Positions 7,970 through 15,766 of a stretch of 58,999 bases of DNA are shown here, one piece after another. The stretch is from NCBI GenBank assembly GCA_947455515.1, contig CANGOF010000004.1:1-58999 (forward strand), given 5' to 3'. The DNA comes from Flavobacteriia bacterium (lineage in GTDB: Bacteria; Bacteroidota; Bacteroidia; Flavobacteriales_D; Crocinitomicaceae). Within the stretch, counting starts at the first letter, position 1. The number at the start of each line of letters is the position of its first letter. The position numbers and the translations under genes were made by a program. The notes beneath the pieces were generated by a model. The model saw nothing but the letters and a program-made list of their open reading frames with translations. It was not told the origin of the DNA and did not search any database.

Positions 7970-8917
7970 ATGATTATTAAAGGATTTAGAAGAACTATTA
8001 AAGTACCATTAATTCAAAAAAGTGATTACCAAATTTTTAACAATAATGATTATAAATTTTCACAATCTAATTATCAAAAGAAAATTAATCAATTTTCATA
8101 TCCATCATTAATAACGAACTCAATTATTGAAATCAATTCAAATAACATTAATTTTAGAAATCTTAATTTTCTAAAATGGGTTTTATGTAAAAATATTGTT
8201 ATTGAATTTATTAATAGCCCATCCTTAGTAATTATTCAAAATATTATTAATCAATGTATTGTATCAAACGTACACCAAATTACAATTATTATAAATCATT
8301 TTATTGATGAATATTATTCAGATAATTTCATAGAAAGTATTTTGTGTAATAGATTACAAAAGATAATTATTTTTAATAGTCCATTTATTCAAAATATTGA
8401 GAATTCATTTTTTTTTTACAATTTCAATCGAAAGCGAACATTAAAAAAATATAAAACAGAATTTTATCCTGATTTAACTTTAATCTATGAATCTTATGAT
8501 TTTCATACCTATTTTAATCAAAAACTTTATATAGGCCCTTCAGGCGAAATAAAAAACGCACCTGAAAGTGATGAAATATTTGGAAATATCAAAGATATTG
8601 AAAATCCAGAAGATCTCAAACAAATCATTTCAACACCTGAATTCCAAAAGTATTGGTCTGTACATAAAGACATACAAGACGTTTGTAAAGACTGTGAATT
8701 TCGTTATATGTGCGTAGACAATAAAATTCCCTATCAACGAACAGAAAATGAATGGTATCACAAAACTGAATGCAATTATAATCCTTATATCGCTAAATGG
8801 GAAGGAGAAGATGGTTATAAAACTTTAGCTGAATGTGGGGTCATATCCCACGAAAATGGTTTTTCCATCGATCATGATAAAATTGCAGAAATAAATAAAG
8901 TTTTATGGGGCGAATAA
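7970..8917 (+). CDS. gwsS: SPASM-domain peptide maturase GwsS, cassette 1 (short form)
   Basis: This 315-residue protein carries the C-terminal SPASM-type Cys cluster CKDCEFRYMC (CxxCx5C) with later Cys in TECNYNPY and AECG, but no CxxxCxxC radical-SAM motif. That is the hallmark of the SPASM partner in grasp-with-spasm systems. The Cys cluster probably binds an iron-sulfur centre; its catalytic role is unproven. Compared with copies 2 and 3 it is 53-60 residues shorter: it starts later (MIIKGFRRT aligns to IPVKGYQRS of copy 3) and lacks a helical segment of about 50 residues. The last about 37 residues are almost identical in all copies, and here the DNA belongs to a long direct repeat. Confidence 0.88.
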   Translation: MIIKGFRRTIKVPLIQKSDYQIFNNNDYKFSQSNYQKKINQFSYPSLITNSIIEINSNNINFRNLNFLKWVLCKNIVIEFINSPSLVIIQNIINQCIVSNVHQITIIINHFIDEYYSDNFIESILCNRLQKIIIFNSPFIQNIENSFFFYNFNRKRTLKKYKTEFYPDLTLIYESYDFHTYFNQKLYIGPSGEIKNAPESDEIFGNIKDIENPEDLKQIISTPEFQKYWSVHKDIQDVCKDCEFRYMCVDNKIPYQRTENEWYHKTECNYNPYIAKWEGEDGYKTLAECGVISHENGFSIDHDKIAEINKVLWGE

Positions 8918-9320
8918 TATAGTACAATTATAATACTCATTCGCTATTTAAAATTTCATCCATTTTAACTTGAATATTATTTTCATGCTATTTTCAATTA
9001 TTTATTCAGAAATAAATGTGCACAATTAAAGTACACATAACAAAAAGATCACTCTTAAAACCAAAAAAGCACGTAAAAATACGCACTTTCAAGCGTAGTC
9101 ATTACGTGATTCAATAGGTAAGAATCATTTTTAGTTAATTGATATTCAATTTTATAAACATTTTTATTTATGTTAGTGCAATTAAAAAAAGGAAGTGCGG
9201 TAACACTTCCTTTTAAAGACACAAATTAACTCTGTTTTACCGAGCAGTTTATGAATGTGCAATCTTCATACAAGTAGTATGCCGAAAATGCTTAAATGAA
9301 AGATAAGAAAAAATTGTTGA
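8807..9320 (+). repeat. Long direct repeat, copy A (gwsS end to leader)
   Basis: This segment spans the last about 110 bases of gwsS of cassette 1, the whole intergenic region and most of the leader before precursor 2. It matches 12746-13265 nearly base for base by eye, with scattered substitutions only. It includes ACGTAAAAATACGC at 9071-9084 and the GGAAGTG hairpin at 9191-9210. Together the two copies flank cassette 2. Confidence 0.85.
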
Positions 9321-9343
9321 GTAGGCGGTTAAAATTATATGAA
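9170..9343 (+). promoter_or_regulatory. Conserved precursor leader RNA, copy 2
   Basis: This is the second copy of the leader: hairpin GGAAGTG-CGGTAA-CACTTCC at 9191-9210 followed by TTTT, then ACCGAGCAGT and the AAGTAGTATGCCGAAAATGC block. The conserved short frame is 14 codons here (9255-9299; MCNLHTSSMPKMLK) and its stop overlaps an ATG at 9296 that is in frame with the precursor. That ATG would add 16 residues to the precursor. Confidence 0.6.
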
Positions 9344-9580
9344 ATGAAAAAATTGGAGAGCTTAAACTCAAAAAAATTTAAATTAACCGAAAAAGATAAA
9401 AGTATAGTAAAAGGTGGATGGAATTTTTCAGCTGGAACAGGTGAATGTCATGGAACTGGATGCTCCGAAAGAACTGGTACTACTGGAGCTTTTATCGACT
9501 GGGAAGATGTTGAGTGCGGAGAAACAGTGATACCAGGGAGCGTAAAATGTCCTCCAACTATCGCTGTCAATTATCAATAA
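9344..9580 (+). CDS. Grasp-with-spasm precursor peptide 2
   Basis: This 78-residue peptide starts at ATG 9344, chosen because MKKLESLNSKK then aligns with the start of precursor 3 (MKKLESLKSKK). An alternative in-frame ATG at 9296 would give 94 residues. The leader ends SIVKGG (G24-G25). The 53-residue core has four Cys (ECH, GCS, ECG, KCP) and a central TGTTGAFIDWEDVECGE stretch in which Thr donors precede Asp/Glu acceptors, as in known graspetide cores. GwsG is the likely modifying enzyme and the 17-kb ABC transporter the likely processing exporter. Confidence 0.87.
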   Translation: MKKLESLNSKKFKLTEKDKSIVKGGWNFSAGTGECHGTGCSERTGTTGAFIDWEDVECGETVIPGSVKCPPTIAVNYQ

Positions 9581-9640
9581 AAATAATTTATCTAAATCGA
9601 AGACCATCAATAAATACATTTGATGGTCTTATATTATATT

Positions 9641-10567
9641 ATGAAAAATAAAGCGATTTTATTAATAATCTTTCTACAACTTTTAGTAGTAAATAATTAC
9701 ATCTATTCACAGTTGTTCTTGCCATTTTTTTTTAATCAAAATATGCAATATGATATTGAAAAGCAAGAATTAGGTCAGATTGGAGTCAATTATTTTTACG
9801 AAAATAAAATCGATTCTGCCATATACTATTACGAAAGACTTTCAAAAATATCAAATGAAAAAACAATAAATTTTAATCTATCTGTTTTTTATGGTTATAA
9901 AAGGGATACCAATATGACTTTAAAACAAATCTTTTTGTATGTTGATAAATGTAAAAATAACAATTTCAAATTGGGAGCATTTACTAAATCACCTGTTTTC
10001 AATTTTTTAAATCGTAATTCAAAATTTAATTTATTAATTGAAAAATGTAGAAAGCTCGATACATGTTGCAATCGTTATCAAGATATTATTGAAAGAATAG
10101 ATTATTGTGATCTAAAAGAACAGGAAATTTTAGGTAATCCTAAATATTATAATGGTGAAAAATTAAATGAGAAAAATTTTGAACTTAAAAATAATTCAAA
10201 ATCAATTTCAGATATATTGAATAATCTTTTATTATACAATAACAATAATTTAGGTAATTCACTTCCTATTTTACAAATTATCATTTTACATATGGATTAT
10301 TCGCCAAATGAACAATTAAAATTGGGTCGATTAATTATTAATTCTCAGGATAGTTTAGGTTTTAATAAAAAGCAAGCTGCCTACATCGTAGATCGAGCAT
10401 TAAAAAATCTTTCTTTACCACAAGAATATGGTACAATAATCATTAATAATAATAAAACTGACTCATTATATAAATTAGATAATTTAGAACAAGTTATAGA
10501 AAGAAGAAAAAAAATGAATTTACAATCATTAGAGAATTATTTAATAAATAGACAGATTACAAAATAA
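9641..10567 (+). CDS. Exported TPR/DUF6624-like protein, cassette 2
   Basis: This protein has 308 residues from ATG 9641, preferred over a TTG at 9620 because it begins a clean signal peptide (MKNKAILLIIFLQLLVVNNY, cleavage near YSQ). The N-terminal half resembles TPR helices (IGVNYFYENKIDSAIYYYER). The C-terminal half has the order of features of DUF6624 proteins: a hydrophobic IIILHMD segment, AAYIVDRALKNLSLPQEYGT, and a final VIERRKKMNLQSLENYL. It is likely periplasmic. It occupies the slot between precursor and ligase, so it may bind, sense or protect against the product; this is inference. The next gene, gwsG, starts 8 bases later. Confidence 0.75.
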   Translation: MKNKAILLIIFLQLLVVNNYIYSQLFLPFFFNQNMQYDIEKQELGQIGVNYFYENKIDSAIYYYERLSKISNEKTINFNLSVFYGYKRDTNMTLKQIFLYVDKCKNNNFKLGAFTKSPVFNFLNRNSKFNLLIEKCRKLDTCCNRYQDIIERIDYCDLKEQEILGNPKYYNGEKLNEKNFELKNNSKSISDILNNLLLYNNNNLGNSLPILQIIILHMDYSPNEQLKLGRLIINSQDSLGFNKKQAAYIVDRALKNLSLPQEYGTIIINNNKTDSLYKLDNLEQVIERRKKMNLQSLENYLINRQITK

Positions 10568-10575
10568 ATAATATT

Positions 10576-11565
10576 ATGATATTGATACTTTCTGATTCTA
10601 ACATCCAACCTTCTATAGATCAAGTTATAGACTGGTTAATTTTTTATGATGTTAAATTTGTTAGACTAAATGGACTAAACGATGATGAACTAACATTGTT
10701 TGAAGGTGATCTAAATCAAATAAAAATTGAAACAAAATTTAATAATTTAGATTTTTCAGAAATAAAATCTATTTGGTCATTTAGATGGTCTCATCCTTTA
10801 AATGATGGTACTATTATATTAGATAGAGATATAAAAAATAAAATTGATGTTAATCAATTAAATAAACATTTAGTTTTCACGAAAAATATTTTCCATAGTT
10901 TTTTGTTTTATAAATTAGCTAATAGAAGATGGTTAGGAAATAGAGAGGTTACAAGTCTAAATAAATTAGCTACATTAAGTAAGGCAGAAGAGTTAGGATT
11001 AATTATACCATATACCTATTTTTCAAATAAAATAAATAGTATAAAAAATGTATCTCAGTTAAAGGATAATTTTATAACTAAGGCATCATGGGAAATGCTT
11101 CAACTAATATATAATGATAATACATACTCAACCTTTACTCAAAAAATTAATGATGAATTAATTTTAAATGAAGAAACTATTGGAATTTCATTAATCCAGA
11201 AAAAAATTGATAAAGCATATGAGATTAGAAGTTTTTATATTGATAATGAATTTTACTCTATGGCTATTTTTTCACAAAACAATGATAAAACAAAGATAGA
11301 TTTTAGACAATATGATAATGCTTTTCCGAATAGAAATGTACCTTACAATTTACCTATTTCAATTACAAAAAAAATAAAAAAATTAATTTCTTCGTTGAAA
11401 ATAAATACCTGCTCTATAGATTTGATTAGAGATTTAGATGGAAAATATATTTTTTTAGAAATAAATCCTGCTGGTCAATTTGGCATGACATCAAAACCAT
11501 GTAACTATAATCTGGAACATAAAATCGCAAATTTTTTAATTAATAATGATAGAAAAACTACTTAA
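10576..11565 (+). CDS. gwsG: ATP-grasp peptide maturase GwsG, cassette 2
   Basis: This 329-residue ATP-grasp ligase starts MILILSDSNIQPSIDQVIDW. It has the WSFRWSHP block near residue 75, a conserved lysine region (DNFITKASWEM), the loop KAYEIRSFYIDNEFYSMAIF, and the Mg-binding end SIDLIRDLDGKYIFLEINPA followed by GQFGMTSKPCNYNLEHKIA. The E-x-N pair in LEINPAGQ is the expected metal ligand. It is predicted to form ester or amide cross-links in precursor 2. It is similar to the cassette 3 enzyme throughout. The 3' end overlaps the following small gene by 20 bases. Confidence 0.92.
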   Translation: MILILSDSNIQPSIDQVIDWLIFYDVKFVRLNGLNDDELTLFEGDLNQIKIETKFNNLDFSEIKSIWSFRWSHPLNDGTIILDRDIKNKIDVNQLNKHLVFTKNIFHSFLFYKLANRRWLGNREVTSLNKLATLSKAEELGLIIPYTYFSNKINSIKNVSQLKDNFITKASWEMLQLIYNDNTYSTFTQKINDELILNEETIGISLIQKKIDKAYEIRSFYIDNEFYSMAIFSQNNDKTKIDFRQYDNAFPNRNVPYNLPISITKKIKKLISSLKINTCSIDLIRDLDGKYIFLEINPAGQFGMTSKPCNYNLEHKIANFLINNDRKTT

Positions 11566-11746
11566 ATCAAAAATTACCACAAAGAACAATAAAAATATAG
11601 GTTTTCCCTTACATTTTTATCATTTAGTAACTGATGGACTTAGTTCTAAGAATAATGATTTGTCTTTAAAATATAAAATATATTATTCAGATCATTATAA
11701 AACAGAAAGACATTTACAGCATAAAAATTATAAATCAACTATCTAA
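11546..11746 (+). CDS. Small basic protein between GwsG and GwsS, cassette 2
   Basis: This 66-residue, Lys/Tyr/His-rich protein (MIEKLLKSKITTKNNKNIGF, then PLHFYHL) overlaps the end of gwsG by 20 bases and ends 3 bases before gwsS. It sits at the same position as the small genes of cassettes 1 and 3, but sequence similarity among them is weak beyond a short F-P/S-x-x-FY motif. No family is recognised. Position and overlap are the main evidence that it is expressed. Confidence 0.58.
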   Translation: MIEKLLKSKITTKNNKNIGFPLHFYHLVTDGLSSKNNDLSLKYKIYYSDHYKTERHLQHKNYKSTI

Positions 11747-11749
11747 ATA

Positions 11750-12856
11750 ATGAAAGAATATTATAAAAAATTTGAATCTTGTAAAATTTGTGTTGGTTCA
11801 AATAGAAGTATAATAATTGATTTTGATCGAGGACTATATTTTTATATACCTAATAATTTCGTTGAAATATTAAATAAAAAGTTTATTGACTTTGACAAAA
11901 TCAAAAAAAAATTCAAAAATCAAGATGCAATTTTAGTAGAGTATTTTAATTTTTTGATTAATAATGAAATCATATTTAAACTACTTAATAAAGAAGACTA
12001 TAAAAAATTCCCCCCTATTTCAGAAGATTATTTAATTTCATCTTTAGTTTCAATTTTAATTATAGATGGAGATTTTTTTTTAAATAACGAATTAATAGAT
12101 CTAATTAAAACGCTAAATTCTAAAGTGTTGTGCATAATTTTTAACAACCAAGTATCGAATAAAATTAAAAAGATTATCTCAATTAAAACTGAAAAAATTA
12201 TAAGAAAAACTAGTATTAATGAAATTGTACTAATTTTTAAAAATTCAGATAAAAAAAATTGGATAACATCAAAAGTCGACGAAATTTTATTAAATAACAT
12301 TGATAAAATTCTAATATATAATTGTAATATTCAATCTGAAATGACTTCAGAAAAATTGAATCAATATAAATATCAATTTGAAGATAGAAAAATAAATTTA
12401 CAGAACTTAAATCTACAATTTTACAATGAATCAAAAAAATACAATCCGTATTTTAATGGTAAAATGTATATTAATACTGATGGAGCAATACAAAACACAC
12501 CAGAAAACACTCAAAGTTTTGGAAAATTAAAATCAACATGCATTTCTTCAGATTTAAATAAAATAATTTCTAGTGTTGATTTTCAAAAATATTCTTTAAT
12601 AAATAAAGATAAAATTAATGTTTGTAACATTTGTGAATATCGTTACATGTGTTTAGATAATAGAATCCCAAAAATAACAATTCAAAATCAGTGGTATTAT
12701 AATTCTGAATGTAACTACAATCCATTTATTTCAAAATGGAAAGACGAAGATGGTTATAAAACTTTAGCTGAATGTGGAGTCATATCAAACGAAAATGGTT
12801 TTTCTATCGATCATGATAAAATTGCAGAAATAAATAAAGTTTTATGGGGCGAATAA
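11750..12856 (+). CDS. gwsS: SPASM-domain peptide maturase GwsS, cassette 2
   Basis: This 368-residue full-length form has an N-terminal region (SNRSIIIDFDRGLYFYIPNN) plus a helical segment at about 45-90 that may be a peptide-recognition-like domain. A diverged middle follows, then the C-terminal SPASM cluster CNICEYRYMC with Cys in SECNYNPF and AECG. There is no radical-SAM motif. The segment from EDGYKTLAECG to KVLWGE is nearly identical in protein and DNA to cassette 1, although the N-terminal halves are very different, a pattern expected from recombination or gene conversion. Confidence 0.9.
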   Translation: MKEYYKKFESCKICVGSNRSIIIDFDRGLYFYIPNNFVEILNKKFIDFDKIKKKFKNQDAILVEYFNFLINNEIIFKLLNKEDYKKFPPISEDYLISSLVSILIIDGDFFLNNELIDLIKTLNSKVLCIIFNNQVSNKIKKIISIKTEKIIRKTSINEIVLIFKNSDKKNWITSKVDEILLNNIDKILIYNCNIQSEMTSEKLNQYKYQFEDRKINLQNLNLQFYNESKKYNPYFNGKMYINTDGAIQNTPENTQSFGKLKSTCISSDLNKIISSVDFQKYSLINKDKINVCNICEYRYMCLDNRIPKITIQNQWYYNSECNYNPFISKWKDEDGYKTLAECGVISNENGFSIDHDKIAEINKVLWGE

Positions 12857-13265
12857 TATAGTACAATTATTATACTCATTCGCAATTTAAAATTTCATCC
12901 ATTTTAACTTGAATATTATTTTCATGCAATTTTCAATTATTTTTTCAGAAATAAATGTGCACAATTAAAGAACACACATAAAAAAATAAACTCTTAAAAA
13001 CTAAAAAAGCACGTAAAAATACGCGCTTTCAAACGTATTCATTACGTGATTCAATAGGTAAGATTCAATTTTAGTTAATTGATATTCAAATTTATAAACA
13101 TTTTTATTTATGTTCGTGAAATTAAAAAAGGAAGTGCGGTAACACTTCCTTTTAAAGACACAAATTAACTCTGTTTTACCGAGCAGTTTATGAATGTGCA
13201 ATCTTCAGACAAGTAGTATGCCGAAAATGCTTGTTCGAAAGATAAGAAAAAATTGGAGAGTAGGT
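12746..13265 (+). repeat. Long direct repeat, copy B (gwsS end to leader)
   Basis: This is the partner of 8807-9320. It covers the end of the cassette 2 gwsS, the spacer (with ACGTAAAAATACGC at 13011-13024) and most of the leader before precursor 3. Differences from copy A are scattered single substitutions and short indels. The copy-to-copy distance of about 3.94 kb equals one cassette. Confidence 0.85.
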
Positions 13266-13282
13266 AACTTAAATATAATATA
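13110..13282 (+). promoter_or_regulatory. Conserved precursor leader RNA, copy 3
   Basis: This is the third leader copy, with the hairpin at 13130-13149 followed by TTTT and the same downstream block. The short frame (13194-13283; MCNLQTSSMPKML then 16 more residues) ends in TAA whose last A is the first base of the precursor ATG (TAATG). This would allow translational coupling if the frame is translated. Confidence 0.6.
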
Positions 13283-13498
13283 ATGAAAAAATTAGAAAGT
13301 TTAAAATCCAAAAAAATATTATCGGGAAATGATAATATTTCATCAAAAAAAGGAGATTTATCTACTGTGGTTGGTGGTTTTAACATACCAACAATGCCTT
13401 GGAATGATTGCAATCCAACGATTACGGGTTTTAACGAAGATGGCACGAGATATTGGATCGATTCAACAGTTAAAGCTGCTGATGGTTGCAATGAATAA
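13283..13498 (+). CDS. Grasp-with-spasm precursor peptide 3
   Basis: This 71-residue peptide has the leader MKKLESLKSKKILSGNDNIS, ending STVVGG (G31-G32), seven residues longer than the other two leaders. The 39-residue core has two Cys (NDCNP and GCNE) and the Thr/acid pattern TITGFNEDGTRYWIDST. The core is clearly different from cores 1 and 2, so three products are expected. A 62-base spacer without a recognised gene leads to the exported-protein gene. Confidence 0.87.
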   Translation: MKKLESLKSKKILSGNDNISSKKGDLSTVVGGFNIPTMPWNDCNPTITGFNEDGTRYWIDSTVKAADGCNE

Positions 13499-13572
13499 TT
13501 ATTCATTTTGATCTTGGCTGTGTCTCGAAAGATACAGCCATTTGTCACAATTTTAAAAACATGATTATTAGA

Positions 13573-14592
13573 ATGAATACCAAATTTAAAATAGCGATAA
13601 TAATCTTTATACAAATTGCCACTTCAACTATTTTTTCACAAGATTATATAAAATATTCAACTAGAATAAATGAAGCTGAATATTTTATTATAAACAAAAA
13701 TTATGAACGAGCTTTAGGAATATATGATTCTTTATTTAATGAATACGAATTTATTTATGCAAGAAATGCTTTTACGGCTTGTCAATTAGCAGCATACATA
13801 AGTGACTCATTAATTTTTGAAAAATGTTTAGACAAATGTTTTTTGGCAGGTATAGATATTAATGTTTTGTCGATTTCTCCGATTATTTCTAAAATGAAAT
13901 CAAAAAATGAATGGATATCTACAATTCCAAGATATAGAATATTGAATCAAAAATATATTTCAAAAATTGATACAATTTTAAAAAAAAGAGTTGATAACTT
14001 AAGTGCAATAGATCAAAAATATACTAGACGTTGTAATATGTTTTTCGGTTTTGCATACCCGTTTTTTTACAGAAAAGCTAATAAAACATACTCTCAATTA
14101 GTGGACTCATTGCTATTAATATATAATGAAAAAGGTGTACTACCTCATGAAAGAAACATTGGTATTTCTTTCAAATATAATTTATCAGTAAAAAAAGATA
14201 GTTTAAATATTATCAAAGGAAATTTTGATTTTTCTAATCAAAAAGTCATATTAATTCTTCTACATAACCAATCAAATGAAAAGTTAATAAAAAGTAATTT
14301 TCTATTAGAAAATTTGGAAAAAGGATATTTAAAACCGGATGATTATGCATCGATTATAGATTTTTATGCAAAATATGGATCAAATAATGATTTTAAAAAC
14401 ATTAGTTATAACCAACATTTTAGAGATTACGATAGTACAAATTGGATTAATATTAATAATCGAAGAAAAATAATAGGTTTGGAGTCTTTTGAACTGTTAA
14501 GAGCAAAAGAGCAAAGAAGCATTGACATATTAAAAACATCAATAATAAATTGCGATTACAATTACATTAAATTATGGAAAAGATTTTACTAA
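13573..14592 (+). CDS. Exported TPR/DUF6624-like protein, cassette 3
   Basis: This protein has 339 residues from ATG 13573, chosen over ATG 13561 because it opens the signal peptide MNTKFKIAIIIFIQIATSTI (cleavage near FSQ). TPR-like helices come first (EAEYFIINKNYERALGIYDS). The C-terminus then shows the same order as its cassette 2 counterpart: VILILLHNQSNEKL, SIIDFYAKYGSNNDF and NNRRKIIGLESFELL, which fits DUF6624. Likely periplasmic. It ends 8 bases before the preferred gwsG start. A role in product tolerance or in sensing is possible but not shown. Confidence 0.72.
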   Translation: MNTKFKIAIIIFIQIATSTIFSQDYIKYSTRINEAEYFIINKNYERALGIYDSLFNEYEFIYARNAFTACQLAAYISDSLIFEKCLDKCFLAGIDINVLSISPIISKMKSKNEWISTIPRYRILNQKYISKIDTILKKRVDNLSAIDQKYTRRCNMFFGFAYPFFYRKANKTYSQLVDSLLLIYNEKGVLPHERNIGISFKYNLSVKKDSLNIIKGNFDFSNQKVILILLHNQSNEKLIKSNFLLENLEKGYLKPDDYASIIDFYAKYGSNNDFKNISYNQHFRDYDSTNWININNRRKIIGLESFELLRAKEQRSIDILKTSIINCDYNYIKLWKRFY

Positions 14593-14600
14593 ACAAAAAA

Positions 14601-15572
14601 ATGGTTTTAATCATTTCACAAGATGATGAAAGAAGCACTGAAGATGTAATCAATTGGTTAGAATTTAATAATACACCATATATAAGATTAAATAATACAT
14701 CAGTTTTAAAATTTAAAAAAATTTTAATTGAAAATGATGAGTATGAATTAGTTTTTGAGTTTGATAATAAAATAATAAATTCATCTCAAATTGGTAATTG
14801 TTGGTATAGAAGAGGTCGTTTAAATTTTACTTTTAATTATTTAGAAGTTAAATCTGATTTTGAAATCTTATTAAATGAACAATTAAAAATTGAAAATTCA
14901 TTCATAATTAAATTTTTTCATGATTATTTTAATTCTAAAAAATTTAGTTTGGGAAGTATATTTGACAATGATACAAATAAAATTTCAAATTTATTTTATG
15001 CAAATAAATTTGGTTTACGTGTTCCAGATACCTTAATTACAAGTAATAAATTAGATTTAATATATTTTATAAATAAACATAAAAATATTATTACAAAATC
15101 TATTGGTCAGGCAGGTTTATTATATATAAATAATAATAAACAATTAGATGGTTTAACAACGGTATTTAATGTTAAAGACTTACCTAATATAAGTAATGAA
15201 TTTAGTCCTTCACTATTTCAAGAATGTATAGATAAATTATTTGAAATAAGAGTTTTTTATCTAAATGGAACATGTTATTCTAGTGCTATTTTTTCTCAAA
15301 ATGATCCTCAGACTTCAGTTGATTTCAGAAATTACAATATGGAAAAACCAAATAGAACACCACCAATAATACTTCCGAAAGATACCTCTGAAAAAATTAA
15401 TAATTTAATGAATTATCTAAAAATGAAAACTGGTTCTATAGATATTATTGTCAGTAAAACATATGAATGCTTTTTTTTAGAAATTAATCCTATTGGTCAA
15501 TTTCACCAAGTATCTCATCCATGTAATTATTATTTAGAACTAAAAATTGCTGAATATTTATCATTAAATTAA
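14601..15572 (+). CDS. gwsG: ATP-grasp peptide maturase GwsG, cassette 3
   Basis: This protein has 323 residues from ATG 14601. This start is preferred over ATG 14574 because MVLIISQDDERSTEDVINWL then aligns with MILILSDSNIQPSIDQVIDW of cassette 2. Key features are the WYRRGRLNF block, NIITKSIGQAGLLY (Lys region), LFEIRVFYLNGTCYSSAIFS, and the ATP/Mg end GSIDIIVSKTYECFFLEINP followed by IGQFHQVSHPCNYYLELKIA. It is predicted to cross-link precursor 3 through acid side chains. The similarity to cassette 2 GwsG contrasts with the unrelated core peptides, so specificity probably lies in leader contacts and core geometry. Confidence 0.92.
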   Translation: MVLIISQDDERSTEDVINWLEFNNTPYIRLNNTSVLKFKKILIENDEYELVFEFDNKIINSSQIGNCWYRRGRLNFTFNYLEVKSDFEILLNEQLKIENSFIIKFFHDYFNSKKFSLGSIFDNDTNKISNLFYANKFGLRVPDTLITSNKLDLIYFINKHKNIITKSIGQAGLLYINNNKQLDGLTTVFNVKDLPNISNEFSPSLFQECIDKLFEIRVFYLNGTCYSSAIFSQNDPQTSVDFRNYNMEKPNRTPPIILPKDTSEKINNLMNYLKMKTGSIDIIVSKTYECFFLEINPIGQFHQVSHPCNYYLELKIAEYLSLN

Positions 15573-15577
15573 ATAAT

Positions 15578-15766
15578 ATGAGAGACGAACAATTAGATAG
15601 ATATATTAATCATTTACCAGTTTATATTAGAAACATGAATATGGTTTCTAAATATGAAAGAAATAAAACTCAAATTTTAAAAATAAGAAATACATTAGAA
15701 TACTCTTGTTTTTCTTTTTACAAACCAGTATTTGGTAATATTAAATCACTTATTAAGTATGAATAA
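15578..15766 (+). CDS. Small protein between GwsG and GwsS, cassette 3
   Basis: This 62-residue protein starts 5 bases after gwsG. It ends SFYKPVFGNIKSLIKYE, and its last 8 bases overlap the gwsS start (ATGAATAA). It shares FYKP and a basic C-terminus with the cassette 1 version. The family is unrecognised. Conserved location in three cassettes with overlapping reading frames supports a real gene. Confidence 0.6.
   Translation: MRDEQLDRYINHLPVYIRNMNMVSKYERNKTQILKIRNTLEYSCFSFYKPVFGNIKSLIKYE

Noticed and set aside
5600-13149. CRISPR array based on repeated hairpins
   Set aside because: The repeats are about 3.6-3.9 kb apart and belong to gene leaders; there are no spacers or cas genes.
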